DNA of 22,550 bases from contig DGIK01000042.1 in the NCBI GenBank assembly GCA_002393195.1, forward strand, positions 1-22,550, in the 5' to 3' direction. Numbering within the stretch: position 1 is the stretch's first letter; each line of letters opens with the position of its first letter. The notes beneath the pieces are model-generated. The model was not told where the DNA came from and did not search any database. It saw only the letters and a program-made list of their open reading frames with translations. Position numbers and translations under genes: made by a program. The stretch comes from Bacteroidales bacterium UBA3824 (GTDB taxonomy: Bacteria > Bacteroidota > Bacteroidia > Bacteroidales > UBA3824). This document shows, one piece after another, positions 12,723-21,601 of the stretch.

Positions 12723-15700
12723 ATGGACAAGAAAAAAATCTTGCTTGGAGCGTTGGCTTTGGTGACGGTAATCATTGTCATCATCGCCATTGTAGCCCAT
12801 TCGCCCAAGGTCAATTGCAACGACCCTGGGTTTGCGCCGTACATTTCGGCATATACCGACGGCACGGTGAGCAAAAAGCAGACCATCAAAGTGGTCTTAA
12901 ACAGCGAGTTGGCGGCTAAGATAGACCGCAGCGTCAATCCCGACAAACTCTTCAAGGCCTACCCTAAGGCAAACGGCAAATGCGCCTTTGTTGACGACAG
13001 GACAATCGAGTTTACGCCTGACAATTCTTTCATATCGGGCAAGGATTACGTATTTGCCTTCAATCTCGGCAAGATAGCCGACGTGCCGGGCGATTACAAG
13101 CAGTTTGTGTTCCCCGTCTCGATTATCCGTCAGGATATGAAGGTAGTCATCGACGAGCAGACTACCACAGACCGTGAAACTCTTAAATATCAGATGATTA
13201 CTGGTACTGTGAAAACTGCCGACGAGGAGACGCTCGACAATATCAAGAAATCTGTGACTGCCCAAATCGGCAGGCACGAACTCCCGATTACGTGGCGCGA
13301 GGCTGAGAGCGGCAACGTATTTGGCTTCACGATTGAAAACATCGAGCGCAAGGACAAAGCCCAACAGCTTACAATCAGCTACGAGGGCAAATATATCAGT
13401 GCCGAATCCAATGGCAAGAAGATAGCTACAATTCCTGCACTCAATGAGTTTGGCATTACGAGTGTCAAGGTATTTGAGGCGCCCTCGCAGCACATCCGCA
13501 TCGACTTCACCGACCCCGTGAAGGAAAATCAAAACCTCGACGGTCTTGTGAGCGTTACGGAGGGCGACAATGATGTCAAAAACTGCAAGATAGAAGTTTC
13601 GGGCAATTCGATAAACGTCTATCCGCCAGAGCGTAAGGACGGCGAAGGTAAACTTTACCTTTCGGCGGGCATCCAAAACGTGCTTGGCGTCAAGATTGCC
13701 GAGGACAAGGAATACAATATTAGTTTTGAACTCTTGAAACCGCAGGTGCGCAGCGTCAAGACGGGATTGATACTCCCCGACGGCGACAATGGACTTGTGT
13801 ATCCGTTTGAGGCTGTGAACCTTACGGCTGTAGATGTTACGGTAATCAAGGTCTTGGAAAAAAACATCCTCAGCTACATCCGCGACTATTCCGATTATTG
13901 GAGCGGCAGCACCCTGCAACAGACTGGCGTGCCGGTATTCCGCAAGACCATACACATCGCGGACGCTGAATCTGAGGAGGTTACGGCATGGAATCGTTAT
14001 TACCTCGAACTCTCAAAACTCGTAAAGACCGAGCCGGGTTCCATCTACAACATCAAGATTGCATTCCGCAAGAGCCACGCGGTGTTTGATTGCGATACGT
14101 GCAACGGCGGCGACGATGTTTCGATGGAGCAGGACATCGACATCAAGGATTTTGATAATTACGACGGCTATTACGAGTCCATCGACAATTCTTATTATAG
14201 CAGTGCGGGTTACAATTGGCGCAACGAAGACAACCCCTGCTACAAGATGTATTATCAGAGCAATAAGTTCCTGAGCCAAAATATCTTGGCATCCAACCTT
14301 GGAATGATTGCTAAAAAGGGCGGCGACCGCTCGTTGCAGGTGTTTGTTACCGACTTGAAGACATCTTCGCCTGTTAGCGGTGCCACCGTGGAACTCTATG
14401 GTTATCAGCAACAACTGCTTGCAACCGGCAAGACCGATTCTGACGGCAAGTTTGATTTTGGCAAGCAGCCCAAGGCATATTTTGCGGTTGCTAAGCGTGA
14501 AAAAGAGTGCAACTACCTGAAACTCAACGACGGACAGTCGCTCTCTATGAGTAAATTCGACATCTCCGGCAACGAAGTCCGCGACGGTCTCAAGGGTTAC
14601 ATCTACGGCGAGCGCGGCGTTTGGAGGCCCGGCGACAGCATACACCTGACATTCATATTGAAGGAAGACCTCAAGAATCCGCTGCCCGCCGATTACCCGA
14701 TTACCATCGACGTGCGCAACCCGCAGTCGCAGCAGGTGTTCAATACCACAGTCAAGAAAAACAAGAGCAATTTCTACGTGTTCAATTTCAAGACCGACGA
14801 CAACGCCATTGCAGGCTCGTATGATGCTACTGTTTCTTGCGGCAATTCGCGTTTCTACAAGAAACTTCGTGTTGAAAACATCCTGCCCAACCGTCTGAAA
14901 ATCAATATGGATTTCAATAAAGACGTTCTCACCAGCACTGGCAACAACTGTATGATAGCGGGCAAATGGCTCCACGGCGCGGTAGCCAAGGGGTTGAAGG
15001 TGGATGTCCAAATGCGCCTGCGCGAAGTGCCGCTCTCGTTCCCGAAATGGGAGGGCTATTCTTTTGACGACGACAAGAAGTCTTATTACCTCGACAACGA
15101 CTACGAGGAGGTCTATGACGGCGTTTTGAACGACAAGGGCGAGACGAGGTTTGCGCCCAAATTCTCCGAAGACCTGCCGCCAAAGGTGAAGGCTTATTAT
15201 ATGACGAGGATTTTTGAGAAGGGCGGGCGTTTCAGCAAGGACGAGACCTCAATCGAGGTGCTCCCCCACTCCATCTATGTAGGCATCAAGATGCCCGAAA
15301 CCAAGGGTCATTGCCTTGAGGTTGACAAGAATCAACTCGTGCAAATCGCTGTTACTGATGCTAATGGCAATTCTATGACGGGTCGCCGAGACCTTTCCAT
15401 CAAGCTCTACAAACTCGAATGGCAATGGTGGTACGATTCCAACAATTACGTTTCTCAGTACAACTCCACCCTCATCGACACCGACACCGTAACCGCCGAC
15501 AATGGCAAGGGCATGTACAAATTCAAGGTTGCCTACCCGCAGTGGGGACGCTTTATGGTGGATGTTACCGATATGAAGAGCGGCCGCAGCGCGTCGCACA
15601 TTTTCTATATGGATTGGCCCGATTCGTTTGGCCGCAGCCCGATGCTCAGTCAAGGCAGCACCATAGTGGAATTGGAGGCAGACAAGAAAAAATACAATGT

Positions 15701-18242
15701 CGGCGATATGGCGATAGTCAACATACCCTCCTCCGAAGGCGGACACGCGCTCGTAACGCTCGAAACCGGCACCAAGGTCATCAGCAGTCGTTGGATTAAC
15801 ACCATGAAAGACAAAACCGAATTTAAATTCAAGGTGGAGCCCGATATGGAGCCGGGTGTTTATGTTTTTGTGGAACTCCTGCAACCTCACGCTCAGACAG
15901 CCAACGACTTGCCGCTCCGTATGTACGGCGTCTTGCCGCTCGACATCGAGAATCCCGATACCAAGCTCCAACCCGAAATCTCTATGCCCGACGTACTCCA
16001 AGCCGAGCAGGATGTTAAGATTACCGTTTCGGAAAAAAACAACAAGTCAATGACTTACACCATTGCACTCGTTGACGACGGCATTCTCGACCTCACGCAT
16101 TTTGCCACGCCCGACCCGTGGAAGCAATTCTACTCCCGCGAGGCTCTCGGCGTAAGCACCATCGATATGTACGACAATGTAATAGGTGCATTTGGCAACA
16201 AGATAGAGCGTATGTTTTCAATAGGTGGCGACGATGCCGAAGGCGGCAGCAAATCAGCCCGCGCCAACAATTTTGAGACCGTTGTGGCGTTCCTCGGACC
16301 ATTCACCACCAATGGCGGCAAGATGACGCACACCGTCAAGCTCCCCAAATACATCGGCTCCGTTCGCACAATGGTAGTTGCGGGCGACGGCAAGGCATTC
16401 GGCAAGGCAGAAAAGACCACGGCAGTTACCAAGCCGTTGATGATTTTTGCCACAACACCAAGAGTGATTGGTACTTGCGAAAAATTTCGCCTGCCCATCA
16501 CGGTATTCACCGGCGAAGACAATATCAAGAATGTTAGCGTCAAGGTGAAGGCTTCCAACGGTTTGAAAATCAACGGTCAGTCAGAACAAACCTTGTATTT
16601 TGACCGCAAGGGCGAGCAAAACCCGACCTTCGAGATTGAGACCGGCGACGATGCTGGACTTGGCAAATTGGAGATAAGCGCGTCGTCGGGAGCCCACATC
16701 TCGCAGATGGAGCTACGCCTGCAAATCCGCGAGCCCAGCGCACCAGCGCAACAGATTATCAGCAAGGCAGTTGACCCCGGCGCAACAATCGACATCGACC
16801 TCAAGCCCATCGGTCGCAAAAACACCAACACCGCCGTCCTCAATGTGAGCGGCATCCTGCCCGTCAACTTTGAGGGACACGTTGCCAACATCCTCTCCTA
16901 CCCCTACGAATCGTTGCAACACACTGTCTGCAAGGCGTTCCCGTTGCTCTACGCACCGATAATCACCGAGGAGACCGCCGCGCAGAAGGACGCCAACGAG
17001 AATGTTGTCCGCGACGCCATCAAGAGCATTTATGCTTATCAGACAAGCGGCGGCGGACTTAGCTATTGGCGCAATGAAAATTATTCCGACGTTTGGTACA
17101 CGAGTTTTGCGGGACAGTTTATGGTAGAAGCCAAGAAAGCGGGCTATTCCATCAACCCAGACTTCTTCAACAAATGGAAGAAGTATCAGCGCACCAAGGC
17201 CGAGGCGTGGACTCCCGACAGCAAGAGTTCGTATGATGACCAGGCATTCCGCCTCTACACCCTCGCACTCGCGGGCGACGCGCTCAATGCGCAGATGAAC
17301 CGTCTCAAAGAGCAGCCGCAACTCACCGACGAGGCTAAGATTTACCTCGCGGCGGCATACGCTGTAAGCGGCAACAAGAAGACCGCCGAGGCCATCCTCA
17401 ACCCGATCAACAAGACTTACAACAACGCAAGTCCGCGTAAGCTGTTGGCACTCGTTGCCCTCGACCAAAAGGACAATGCCTTCCGCGCCGCCAAGGCGAT
17501 AAGCGAGCGCATTGCGGATGATTATTGGCTTGGCAGCGAGTACGAATGTATGTCGCTCGTGGCTCTCGGCAAGTATTTCGACAAGTACAAGCCCGCCTCC
17601 AAGATTGATTGCAAGTACGAGTTCAACGGCGAGAGCAAGACGGTGAAGACCGACAAGATTTTCTCCGCCAACACTCTGCAAATCACATCTACAGAGCCGC
17701 AGAAGCTCAGCTTCACCAACAACACCAACGGTGTACTCTATGCCGAAATCACCAACAGCGGCATCCCCGAACCCGGCAACGAGAAGGCCGAAAATTCTGT
17801 AATATCCGCCGACCTCCAATTCTTCCAAAACGGCAAGGCAATTTCGCCGAAGAATTTGAAGCAGGGCACCGACTTCACGGCTGTAATCACCGTCAAGAAC
17901 AATGGCGACGAATATCTCGACCGCCTTGCAATTACGGAGATATTCCCCTCGGGTTGGGAGATTGTTACGGGTCTCGATGGCGGCAGTGGTTATGACGATG
18001 ACGACGATGATTACTACTACTCGCCGGGCGGTTACATCAAATATACCGACGTCCGCGACGACAGGAAGTTCACATACTTCTCATTGTCGAGCCACCGCTC
18101 AATCCAATTCCGCACTCAACTCACCGCCACCTACGCCGGCACTTACTACCTCCCCGGTCTCGACGTCCGCGACCTCGAAAACGCCCGCATCTTCGCAAGA
18201 ACCAAGGGTATGATGGTGGAAGTGAGCGAGGACAAGGAGTAA
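12723..18242 (+). CDS. Alpha-2-macroglobulin family protein, thioester site lost
   Basis: A 1839-residue envelope protein of the bacterial alpha-2-macroglobulin family, which traps proteases or shields the periplasm. Residues about 5-27 are a hydrophobic export signal or anchor without a lipobox. Hallmarks in order: macroglobulin domains from about residue 30; ERGVWRPGD at 630-638 (MG2-type motif); VDDGILDLTHF from 1117 and PDPWKQFYSREALGVS (A2M domain); then an alpha/alpha toroid region from about 1390 to 1650; and a C-terminal beta domain with an Asp/Tyr-rich loop near 1757-1766. Where thioester members have YPYGCxEQ, this protein has YPYESLQH at 1393-1400, so both the Cys and the Gln are missing. 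No pbpC, the usual neighbour of yfhM-type genes, is in the window. A strong terminator follows. The start ATG at 12723 gives a normal export signal. Confidence 0.9.
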   Translation: MDKKKILLGALALVTVIIVIIAIVAHSPKVNCNDPGFAPYISAYTDGTVSKKQTIKVVLNSELAAKIDRSVNPDKLFKAYPKANGKCAFVDDRTIEFTPDNSFISGKDYVFAFNLGKIADVPGDYKQFVFPVSIIRQDMKVVIDEQTTTDRETLKYQMITGTVKTADEETLDNIKKSVTAQIGRHELPITWREAESGNVFGFTIENIERKDKAQQLTISYEGKYISAESNGKKIATIPALNEFGITSVKVFEAPSQHIRIDFTDPVKENQNLDGLVSVTEGDNDVKNCKIEVSGNSINVYPPERKDGEGKLYLSAGIQNVLGVKIAEDKEYNISFELLKPQVRSVKTGLILPDGDNGLVYPFEAVNLTAVDVTVIKVLEKNILSYIRDYSDYWSGSTLQQTGVPVFRKTIHIADAESEEVTAWNRYYLELSKLVKTEPGSIYNIKIAFRKSHAVFDCDTCNGGDDVSMEQDIDIKDFDNYDGYYESIDNSYYSSAGYNWRNEDNPCYKMYYQSNKFLSQNILASNLGMIAKKGGDRSLQVFVTDLKTSSPVSGATVELYGYQQQLLATGKTDSDGKFDFGKQPKAYFAVAKREKECNYLKLNDGQSLSMSKFDISGNEVRDGLKGYIYGERGVWRPGDSIHLTFILKEDLKNPLPADYPITIDVRNPQSQQVFNTTVKKNKSNFYVFNFKTDDNAIAGSYDATVSCGNSRFYKKLRVENILPNRLKINMDFNKDVLTSTGNNCMIAGKWLHGAVAKGLKVDVQMRLREVPLSFPKWEGYSFDDDKKSYYLDNDYEEVYDGVLNDKGETRFAPKFSEDLPPKVKAYYMTRIFEKGGRFSKDETSIEVLPHSIYVGIKMPETKGHCLEVDKNQLVQIAVTDANGNSMTGRRDLSIKLYKLEWQWWYDSNNYVSQYNSTLIDTDTVTADNGKGMYKFKVAYPQWGRFMVDVTDMKSGRSASHIFYMDWPDSFGRSPMLSQGSTIVELEADKKKYNVGDMAIVNIPSSEGGHALVTLETGTKVISSRWINTMKDKTEFKFKVEPDMEPGVYVFVELLQPHAQTANDLPLRMYGVLPLDIENPDTKLQPEISMPDVLQAEQDVKITVSEKNNKSMTYTIALVDDGILDLTHFATPDPWKQFYSREALGVSTIDMYDNVIGAFGNKIERMFSIGGDDAEGGSKSARANNFETVVAFLGPFTTNGGKMTHTVKLPKYIGSVRTMVVAGDGKAFGKAEKTTAVTKPLMIFATTPRVIGTCEKFRLPITVFTGEDNIKNVSVKVKASNGLKINGQSEQTLYFDRKGEQNPTFEIETGDDAGLGKLEISASSGAHISQMELRLQIREPSAPAQQIISKAVDPGATIDIDLKPIGRKNTNTAVLNVSGILPVNFEGHVANILSYPYESLQHTVCKAFPLLYAPIITEETAAQKDANENVVRDAIKSIYAYQTSGGGLSYWRNENYSDVWYTSFAGQFMVEAKKAGYSINPDFFNKWKKYQRTKAEAWTPDSKSSYDDQAFRLYTLALAGDALNAQMNRLKEQPQLTDEAKIYLAAAYAVSGNKKTAEAILNPINKTYNNASPRKLLALVALDQKDNAFRAAKAISERIADDYWLGSEYECMSLVALGKYFDKYKPASKIDCKYEFNGESKTVKTDKIFSANTLQITSTEPQKLSFTNNTNGVLYAEITNSGIPEPGNEKAENSVISADLQFFQNGKAISPKNLKQGTDFTAVITVKNNGDEYLDRLAITEIFPSGWEIVTGLDGGSGYDDDDDDYYYSPGGYIKYTDVRDDRKFTYFSLSSHRSIQFRTQLTATYAGTYYLPGLDVRDLENARIFARTKGMMVEVSEDKE

Positions 18243-18280
18243 ATTGGAAATTGAAAATTGACAATTAACAATTGAAAATA

Positions 18281-18320
18281 AAAACAGCCCGTCGAGAGAT
18301 TCGGCGGGCTGTTTTTTTTG
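18281..18320. terminator. Bidirectional Rho-independent terminator
   Basis: CAGCCCG(T)CGA at 18286-18296 pairs with TCG(G)CGGGCTG at 18302-18312, with the T-G pair as a wobble. A run of eight T follows on the + strand and a run of A precedes, so it can end both the alpha-2-macroglobulin transcript and the convergent ATPase/DUF4276 transcript. The 18243-18280 stretch before it is A+T-rich with repeated CAATTRA-like motifs and nothing else visible. Confidence 0.9.
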
Positions 18321-18324
18321 TTGA

Positions 18325-18879
18325 TTATTTGTTTAATGCGTCAATCAATGCTTTAAATTCGGAACAGGTTTGTTTCAACTTTTTGGTGTCGAGTTTTGGG
18401 AAAATCTTTGCAAATTCGTTGACTTTTGTATAGGTCTTTCCGCTCTTTTTATAAAGGTCGGCGAGTTTTTCGCAGGGCTTGTGGATGGTTTCAACATTTT
18501 GACAATTGAACTTTGACATATCAATTCCTGCGGCGGTCAGCACGTCGGGCTGCGACAAAATCCACGCCTCAACTTCCTGAATCATTAGGAAAGTGTTGTC
18601 TGTCGTGGCGGAAATTTTGCGATTTGTTTTGTCATTGTTGAACTTGTCACAAATTAATTGTTTGTTAGGAGATGGAGCATCCGAATCAAAAAGCAAAAAA
18701 CGTTCTTCGTTTGGTTTGAGCGGTTTGCTGTGAAAATCGTCAACAGTATGATCTTTGCCGCCGCTCATTATGATTTTGGGCATTTTACCTTCCAATTCTT
18801 TTGAAAGAAGTTTGGAAAATGCTTCTCGCAAATTGCCATTATCCGTATCACGAGAGCCTTCAATGTATAATGTTTTCAT
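18325..18879 (-). CDS. DUF4276 family TOPRIM-like protein
   Basis: A 184-residue protein with TOPRIM-type acidic positions: E7 in TLYIEGSRD and D65/D67 in FLLFDSDAP. It also has the DUF4276 signature around FLMIQEVEAWILSQPDVL. TOPRIM folds act in nucleases and topoisomerases. DUF4276 genes are typically paired with an SMC/RecF-like ATPase, as here, with the ATPase gene 17 nt upstream on the same strand. The pair resembles the ATPase-plus-TOPRIM logic of OLD-type and PARIS-like antiphage modules, although PARIS uses a different TOPRIM family (DUF4435). It would act in the cytosol as an effector nuclease controlled by the ATPase; that is inference. The start ATG at 18879 is supported by a strong ribosome binding site 6 nt upstream. 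Confidence 0.82.
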   Translation of the reverse strand: MKTLYIEGSRDTDNGNLREAFSKLLSKELEGKMPKIIMSGGKDHTVDDFHSKPLKPNEERFLLFDSDAPSPNKQLICDKFNNDKTNRKISATTDNTFLMIQEVEAWILSQPDVLTAAGIDMSKFNCQNVETIHKPCEKLADLYKKSGKTYTKVNEFAKIFPKLDTKKLKQTCSEFKALIDALNK

Positions 18880-18885
18880 ATTTTT

Positions 18886-18893
18886 ACCTCCTT
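18886..18893 (-). promoter_or_regulatory. Strong Shine-Dalgarno site of the DUF4276 gene
   Basis: AAGGAGGT on the minus strand, 6 nt before the ATG at 18879, is a near-perfect anti-16S match. Such sites are rare in Bacteroidota and none of comparable strength was noticed before the other genes here. It fixes the start and may raise the effector-to-ATPase ratio. Confidence 0.8.
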
Positions 18894-18896
18894 AAT

Positions 18897-20126
18897 TTAG
18901 TAACGGTTGCCACCTAAATCACCGTCACGCCACAGTTTGCCGGTGGAATATTGCGCCGCCCATTCCACAAAATCCTTGTCGCGGAATGTATTTATAGTCG
19001 TCGCATTGTTGTCATCCTTTTCGCAGACCAAAACATTTTCCACAGAAAGATTGTTTAGGATGTGGTCACTGTGGGTAGAGATTATAAATTGTGTATCCTT
19101 AGATACATTATTCATAGAATCTACAAATTCCCTTATCATGTCGGGATGGAGACCGTTTTCAGGTTCGTCAATGCAAACCAATTTACCGCGTTCAGGATTG
19201 TGGATGATTGCAAGCAAACACAAAAACCTTAGCGTTCCGTCCGAAATGTGCGTCACGTGGATTGAACGTTCAAAGCCTTTTTCTTCCAACATCAGTTCGA
19301 TATTAATGCCAATTAAATTGAAATCAATACCATTGTATTGTGGATTTATTGCTCGCAACGAATCAACTATTTTGTTATAATAGGATTTGCTGTTAATTTT
19401 AATCCTGTTCAAAATTGAGGTCAAATTTCCTCCATTAGACGAAAGTCTAACCGAAATACCCGTTGGCAACATTGGTTTGCGTATTGCACAACTTGGCGCA
19501 GTGTCGAAACCACTATATACAGCAATCCTATTTATTTCTTTACGAAATACGGTTATCGGGAACAACAATATAGTTTTGTCAATAGATTGGACGAGAAATG
19601 ATTCTATATCATTGACACGTGAGCTAACTATCCTCCTTTTGGGTGGTGTATTTGTTAAGGCAATAGCCTTACCAACATCCACTTCCAAATAGCGTTCAGT
19701 CCATTTTTCAGTCCATTCCTCTTCGTTATTTATTTTTTGAAAAGTGAGGGTTTTTAAATAGAAAAATTCTGTGAGGCTGTAATTCTGCGACGATCCAACT
19801 TTCTTGAATGCAATAATATACTTTAATGATTTTGCATTATAAGATGGTAATATATCATTAGCATCCTCAAACTCAAATTCAAGTTCTATTTTCTTATTCG
19901 CCTCTGCATCATTTCCTGCAAAATAAACAGCATCAAATCCGCCCCATTGATTTAAAATCAAATCAGGCAATGCACCCTCGTTGACAGTTGCTTTCAACAA
20001 TTTTATTGCCTTGATGAAATTGGACTTTCCCGAGCCGTTGATGCCAATGAGGGCGTTGAGATTGTTAAGTTCGACCTTGCAATCCCTGAAACTGAAAAAG
20101 TTTTTGAATCTAATTGACTTTATCAT
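18897..20126 (-). CDS. SMC/RecF-like AAA ATPase (AAA_15/AAA_21 type, COG4637-like)
   Basis: A 409-residue ABC-type ATPase without a long coiled coil. Residues 1-35 hold the typical N-terminus MIKSIRFKNFFSFRDCKVEL and Walker A GINGSGKSN (28-36). The signature-like HISDGTLRFLCLLAI comes before Walker B KLVCIDEPENGLHP (D320/E321), and the H-loop is ISTHSDHIL. The family is the predicted-ATPase group found with DUF4276 or other TOPRIM partners in defence islands, where the ATPase is thought to sense infection and gate the nuclease. It is the first gene of the two-gene operon. A promoter with a palindromic -7 element lies directly upstream. The start ATG at 20126 is the first in frame and gives the normal N-terminus. 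Confidence 0.88.
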   Translation of the reverse strand: MIKSIRFKNFFSFRDCKVELNNLNALIGINGSGKSNFIKAIKLLKATVNEGALPDLILNQWGGFDAVYFAGNDAEANKKIELEFEFEDANDILPSYNAKSLKYIIAFKKVGSSQNYSLTEFFYLKTLTFQKINNEEEWTEKWTERYLEVDVGKAIALTNTPPKRRIVSSRVNDIESFLVQSIDKTILLFPITVFRKEINRIAVYSGFDTAPSCAIRKPMLPTGISVRLSSNGGNLTSILNRIKINSKSYYNKIVDSLRAINPQYNGIDFNLIGINIELMLEEKGFERSIHVTHISDGTLRFLCLLAIIHNPERGKLVCIDEPENGLHPDMIREFVDSMNNVSKDTQFIISTHSDHILNNLSVENVLVCEKDDNNATTINTFRDKDFVEWAAQYSTGKLWRDGDLGGNRY

Positions 20127-20142
20127 AATAATTCTGTTTGTT

Positions 20143-20180
20143 TACCTTTGCAAAGGTATTACTTTTTTCGATACAAACAA
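20143..20180 (-). promoter_or_regulatory. Promoter of the ATPase/DUF4276 operon with a palindromic -7 region
   Basis: Minus-strand TTG at 20180-20178, 19 nt, then TACCTTTG at 20158-20151, a full consensus match with a leader of about 18 nt. The -7 element is half of a perfect 16-bp palindrome, TACCTTTGCAAAGGTA at 20143-20158, which could be an operator overlapping the polymerase site. Confidence 0.6.
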
Positions 20181-20193
20181 AATTTTTTCTAAC

Positions 20194-20247
20194 AAAAAAA
20201 TGAAACGTTTGACAATTTGCCGCGTAAGCGGATTGTCAAACGTTTCA
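20194..20247 (-). terminator. Rho-independent terminator of the beta-helix gene
   Basis: TGAAACGTTTGACAAT (20201-20216) and its exact complement (20232-20247) form a 16-bp stem, extended by CCGC/GCGG around a GTAA loop with a 3-nt bulge. On the minus strand a run of seven T follows. It lies 22 nt after the beta-helix stop codon. Confidence 0.85.
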
Positions 20248-20269
20248 TTACAATGTGTTTAAGTGTCGA

Positions 20270-21544
20270 TTATCCCCACGGATATACTTCGTCGGTTTCT
20301 TTGGCGGATTCTACGTCGATTAGTTCGTAATCAAATTCAAAATGCTTCATTGCCTCTTGTTTTGTGCATTTTTTCAGGCTGTTCTTGTCCTTGCCGTGGC
20401 TGTAAGTCAGATTGTTGCCAGAGCCGGTGATTGAGGTTACGGATTCGAGTGCGTTGTCTCTGATTTCGTATGAAAAGCGTCCTTCCTTCTTTTGGACGAC
20501 GACGTGGCAGGAGCCAAAAAACATCTTTTCGCCGTTTTTGACGTTAACGTTATCCAAGAAGAGAAATTCGTACTGTCCATCATCGTTGATTTGCGGGAGG
20601 TAGGCTGCGTACCAGTCGCCGTCTTCGGGGATTACAATGTAGCCACATTCTTCGCCGAACTCTTCGTAGAGTGCGCCGTTTGCAAGGCTGTTGTTGAGTT
20701 TTTTCTCGAAAATGCTGCCTGCGGCGTTCATTGCTTCCATCAGTTCGTTTGGACAACCGCCTTCGTAGCCGTAGTCGCCTTCGTCACCTTCGTAGTCGCC
20801 GTAATATTCATCATCATACACGGGTTCAATGATTTGACATTCCTCGTAGGTGATGTTGGCGTTCTTGTCGCCCCACGTTGCGATGCCCGCCCCACAGTTG
20901 TGCATGCTGCATTTTATGAAACTTATGTTTTGGCAGTCGCTGATTATAACCATATTTTCGCTGCAATCGTGGATTTCGGTGTTGGAAATCTTTAAGCCAC
21001 TGGTTTCATACATTGAAAGTCCGTTGACGCCACAGCCGTAGAGGTCGCAGTTGTCAATATTGGAGTTTTTGCAATGTGAAAGTGAAATCACATCTCCCAC
21101 GCAATAGCCCTTTTCCACGTGTCCCGCTTTTATGTTTTTGACAGTGATGTTGTTGCAGTTTATGAACATCAGGACATCGGCATACGACGGATTGGCTTGG
21201 ATGTGGTTGTCTTCGCGGTTGGGGTTTGCGCCGACGATTGAGAGGTTGTTAATGTTGACGATTTTAATCGATCTGCCGTCGGCTTCTTCCGTGAAGTACA
21301 CGCCAGGCGTGAGTTTGGCGTAGTCGTTTTCATCAAATTGGGAAAAGTTGCGGCTCTCGTCGAGTTTGTCGATGGCGTCGGTGATGGCGAGGATGCCATT
21401 GGTTTTGATTGTGATGTTGGTGTTTGGGGCGATTGCCTTGACGAAGTCGTCGGGCGTGGAAACCGTAACGTTCTTCATCTTCTGCGCAATGCCGCTCATC
21501 GTTACTGCCAACAGCAACAGTGTTGTTAGAAGTAGTTTTTTCAT
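20270..21544 (-). CDS. Secreted right-handed beta-helix protein
   Basis: A 424-residue exported protein with signal peptide MKKLLLTTLLLLAVTMSGIA, cleavage before Q21. Residues from about 95 to 235 show successive parallel beta-helix rungs with N/D/C ladders, such as INNLSIVGANPN, CNNITVKNIKAG, CKNSNIDNCDLYGCG, TSGLKISNTEIHDC, CQNISFIKCSMHNC and KNANITYEECQI, fitting the Beta_helix/NosD-like repeat family. A Tyr/Asp/Gly-rich acidic linker (DDEYYGDYEGDEGDYGYEGG) follows. The C-terminal part of about 170 residues has no fold I recognise. No catalytic residues of a polysaccharide lyase are evident. It lies 57 nt downstream of the Y_Y_Y/LuxR regulator on the same strand. Expected location is periplasm or cell surface. 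Confidence 0.8.
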   Translation of the reverse strand: MKKLLLTTLLLLAVTMSGIAQKMKNVTVSTPDDFVKAIAPNTNITIKTNGILAITDAIDKLDESRNFSQFDENDYAKLTPGVYFTEEADGRSIKIVNINNLSIVGANPNREDNHIQANPSYADVLMFINCNNITVKNIKAGHVEKGYCVGDVISLSHCKNSNIDNCDLYGCGVNGLSMYETSGLKISNTEIHDCSENMVIISDCQNISFIKCSMHNCGAGIATWGDKNANITYEECQIIEPVYDDEYYGDYEGDEGDYGYEGGCPNELMEAMNAAGSIFEKKLNNSLANGALYEEFGEECGYIVIPEDGDWYAAYLPQINDDGQYEFLFLDNVNVKNGEKMFFGSCHVVVQKKEGRFSYEIRDNALESVTSITGSGNNLTYSHGKDKNSLKKCTKQEAMKHFEFDYELIDVESAKETDEVYPWG

Positions 21545-21577
21545 AATTATGAGGGTTATTGATTAATAATTTCGGCG

Positions 21578-21585
21578 TAAAGATA
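21578..21585 (-). promoter_or_regulatory. Possible -7 element of the beta-helix gene
   Basis: Minus-strand TATCTTTA (21585-21578), one base off TAnnTTTG and identical to the element at 11778-11785, lies 33 nt before the ATG at 21544. No TTG box was found at -33. Confidence 0.3.
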
Positions 21586-21601
21586 ATTATTTTTTTTATG
21601 A

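Noticed and set aside
12897..17828. Long antisense open frames (up to 371 codons) within the alpha-2-macroglobulin gene
   Set aside because: They mirror the codon bias of a recognised family gene and show no domain, signal or promoter of their own.
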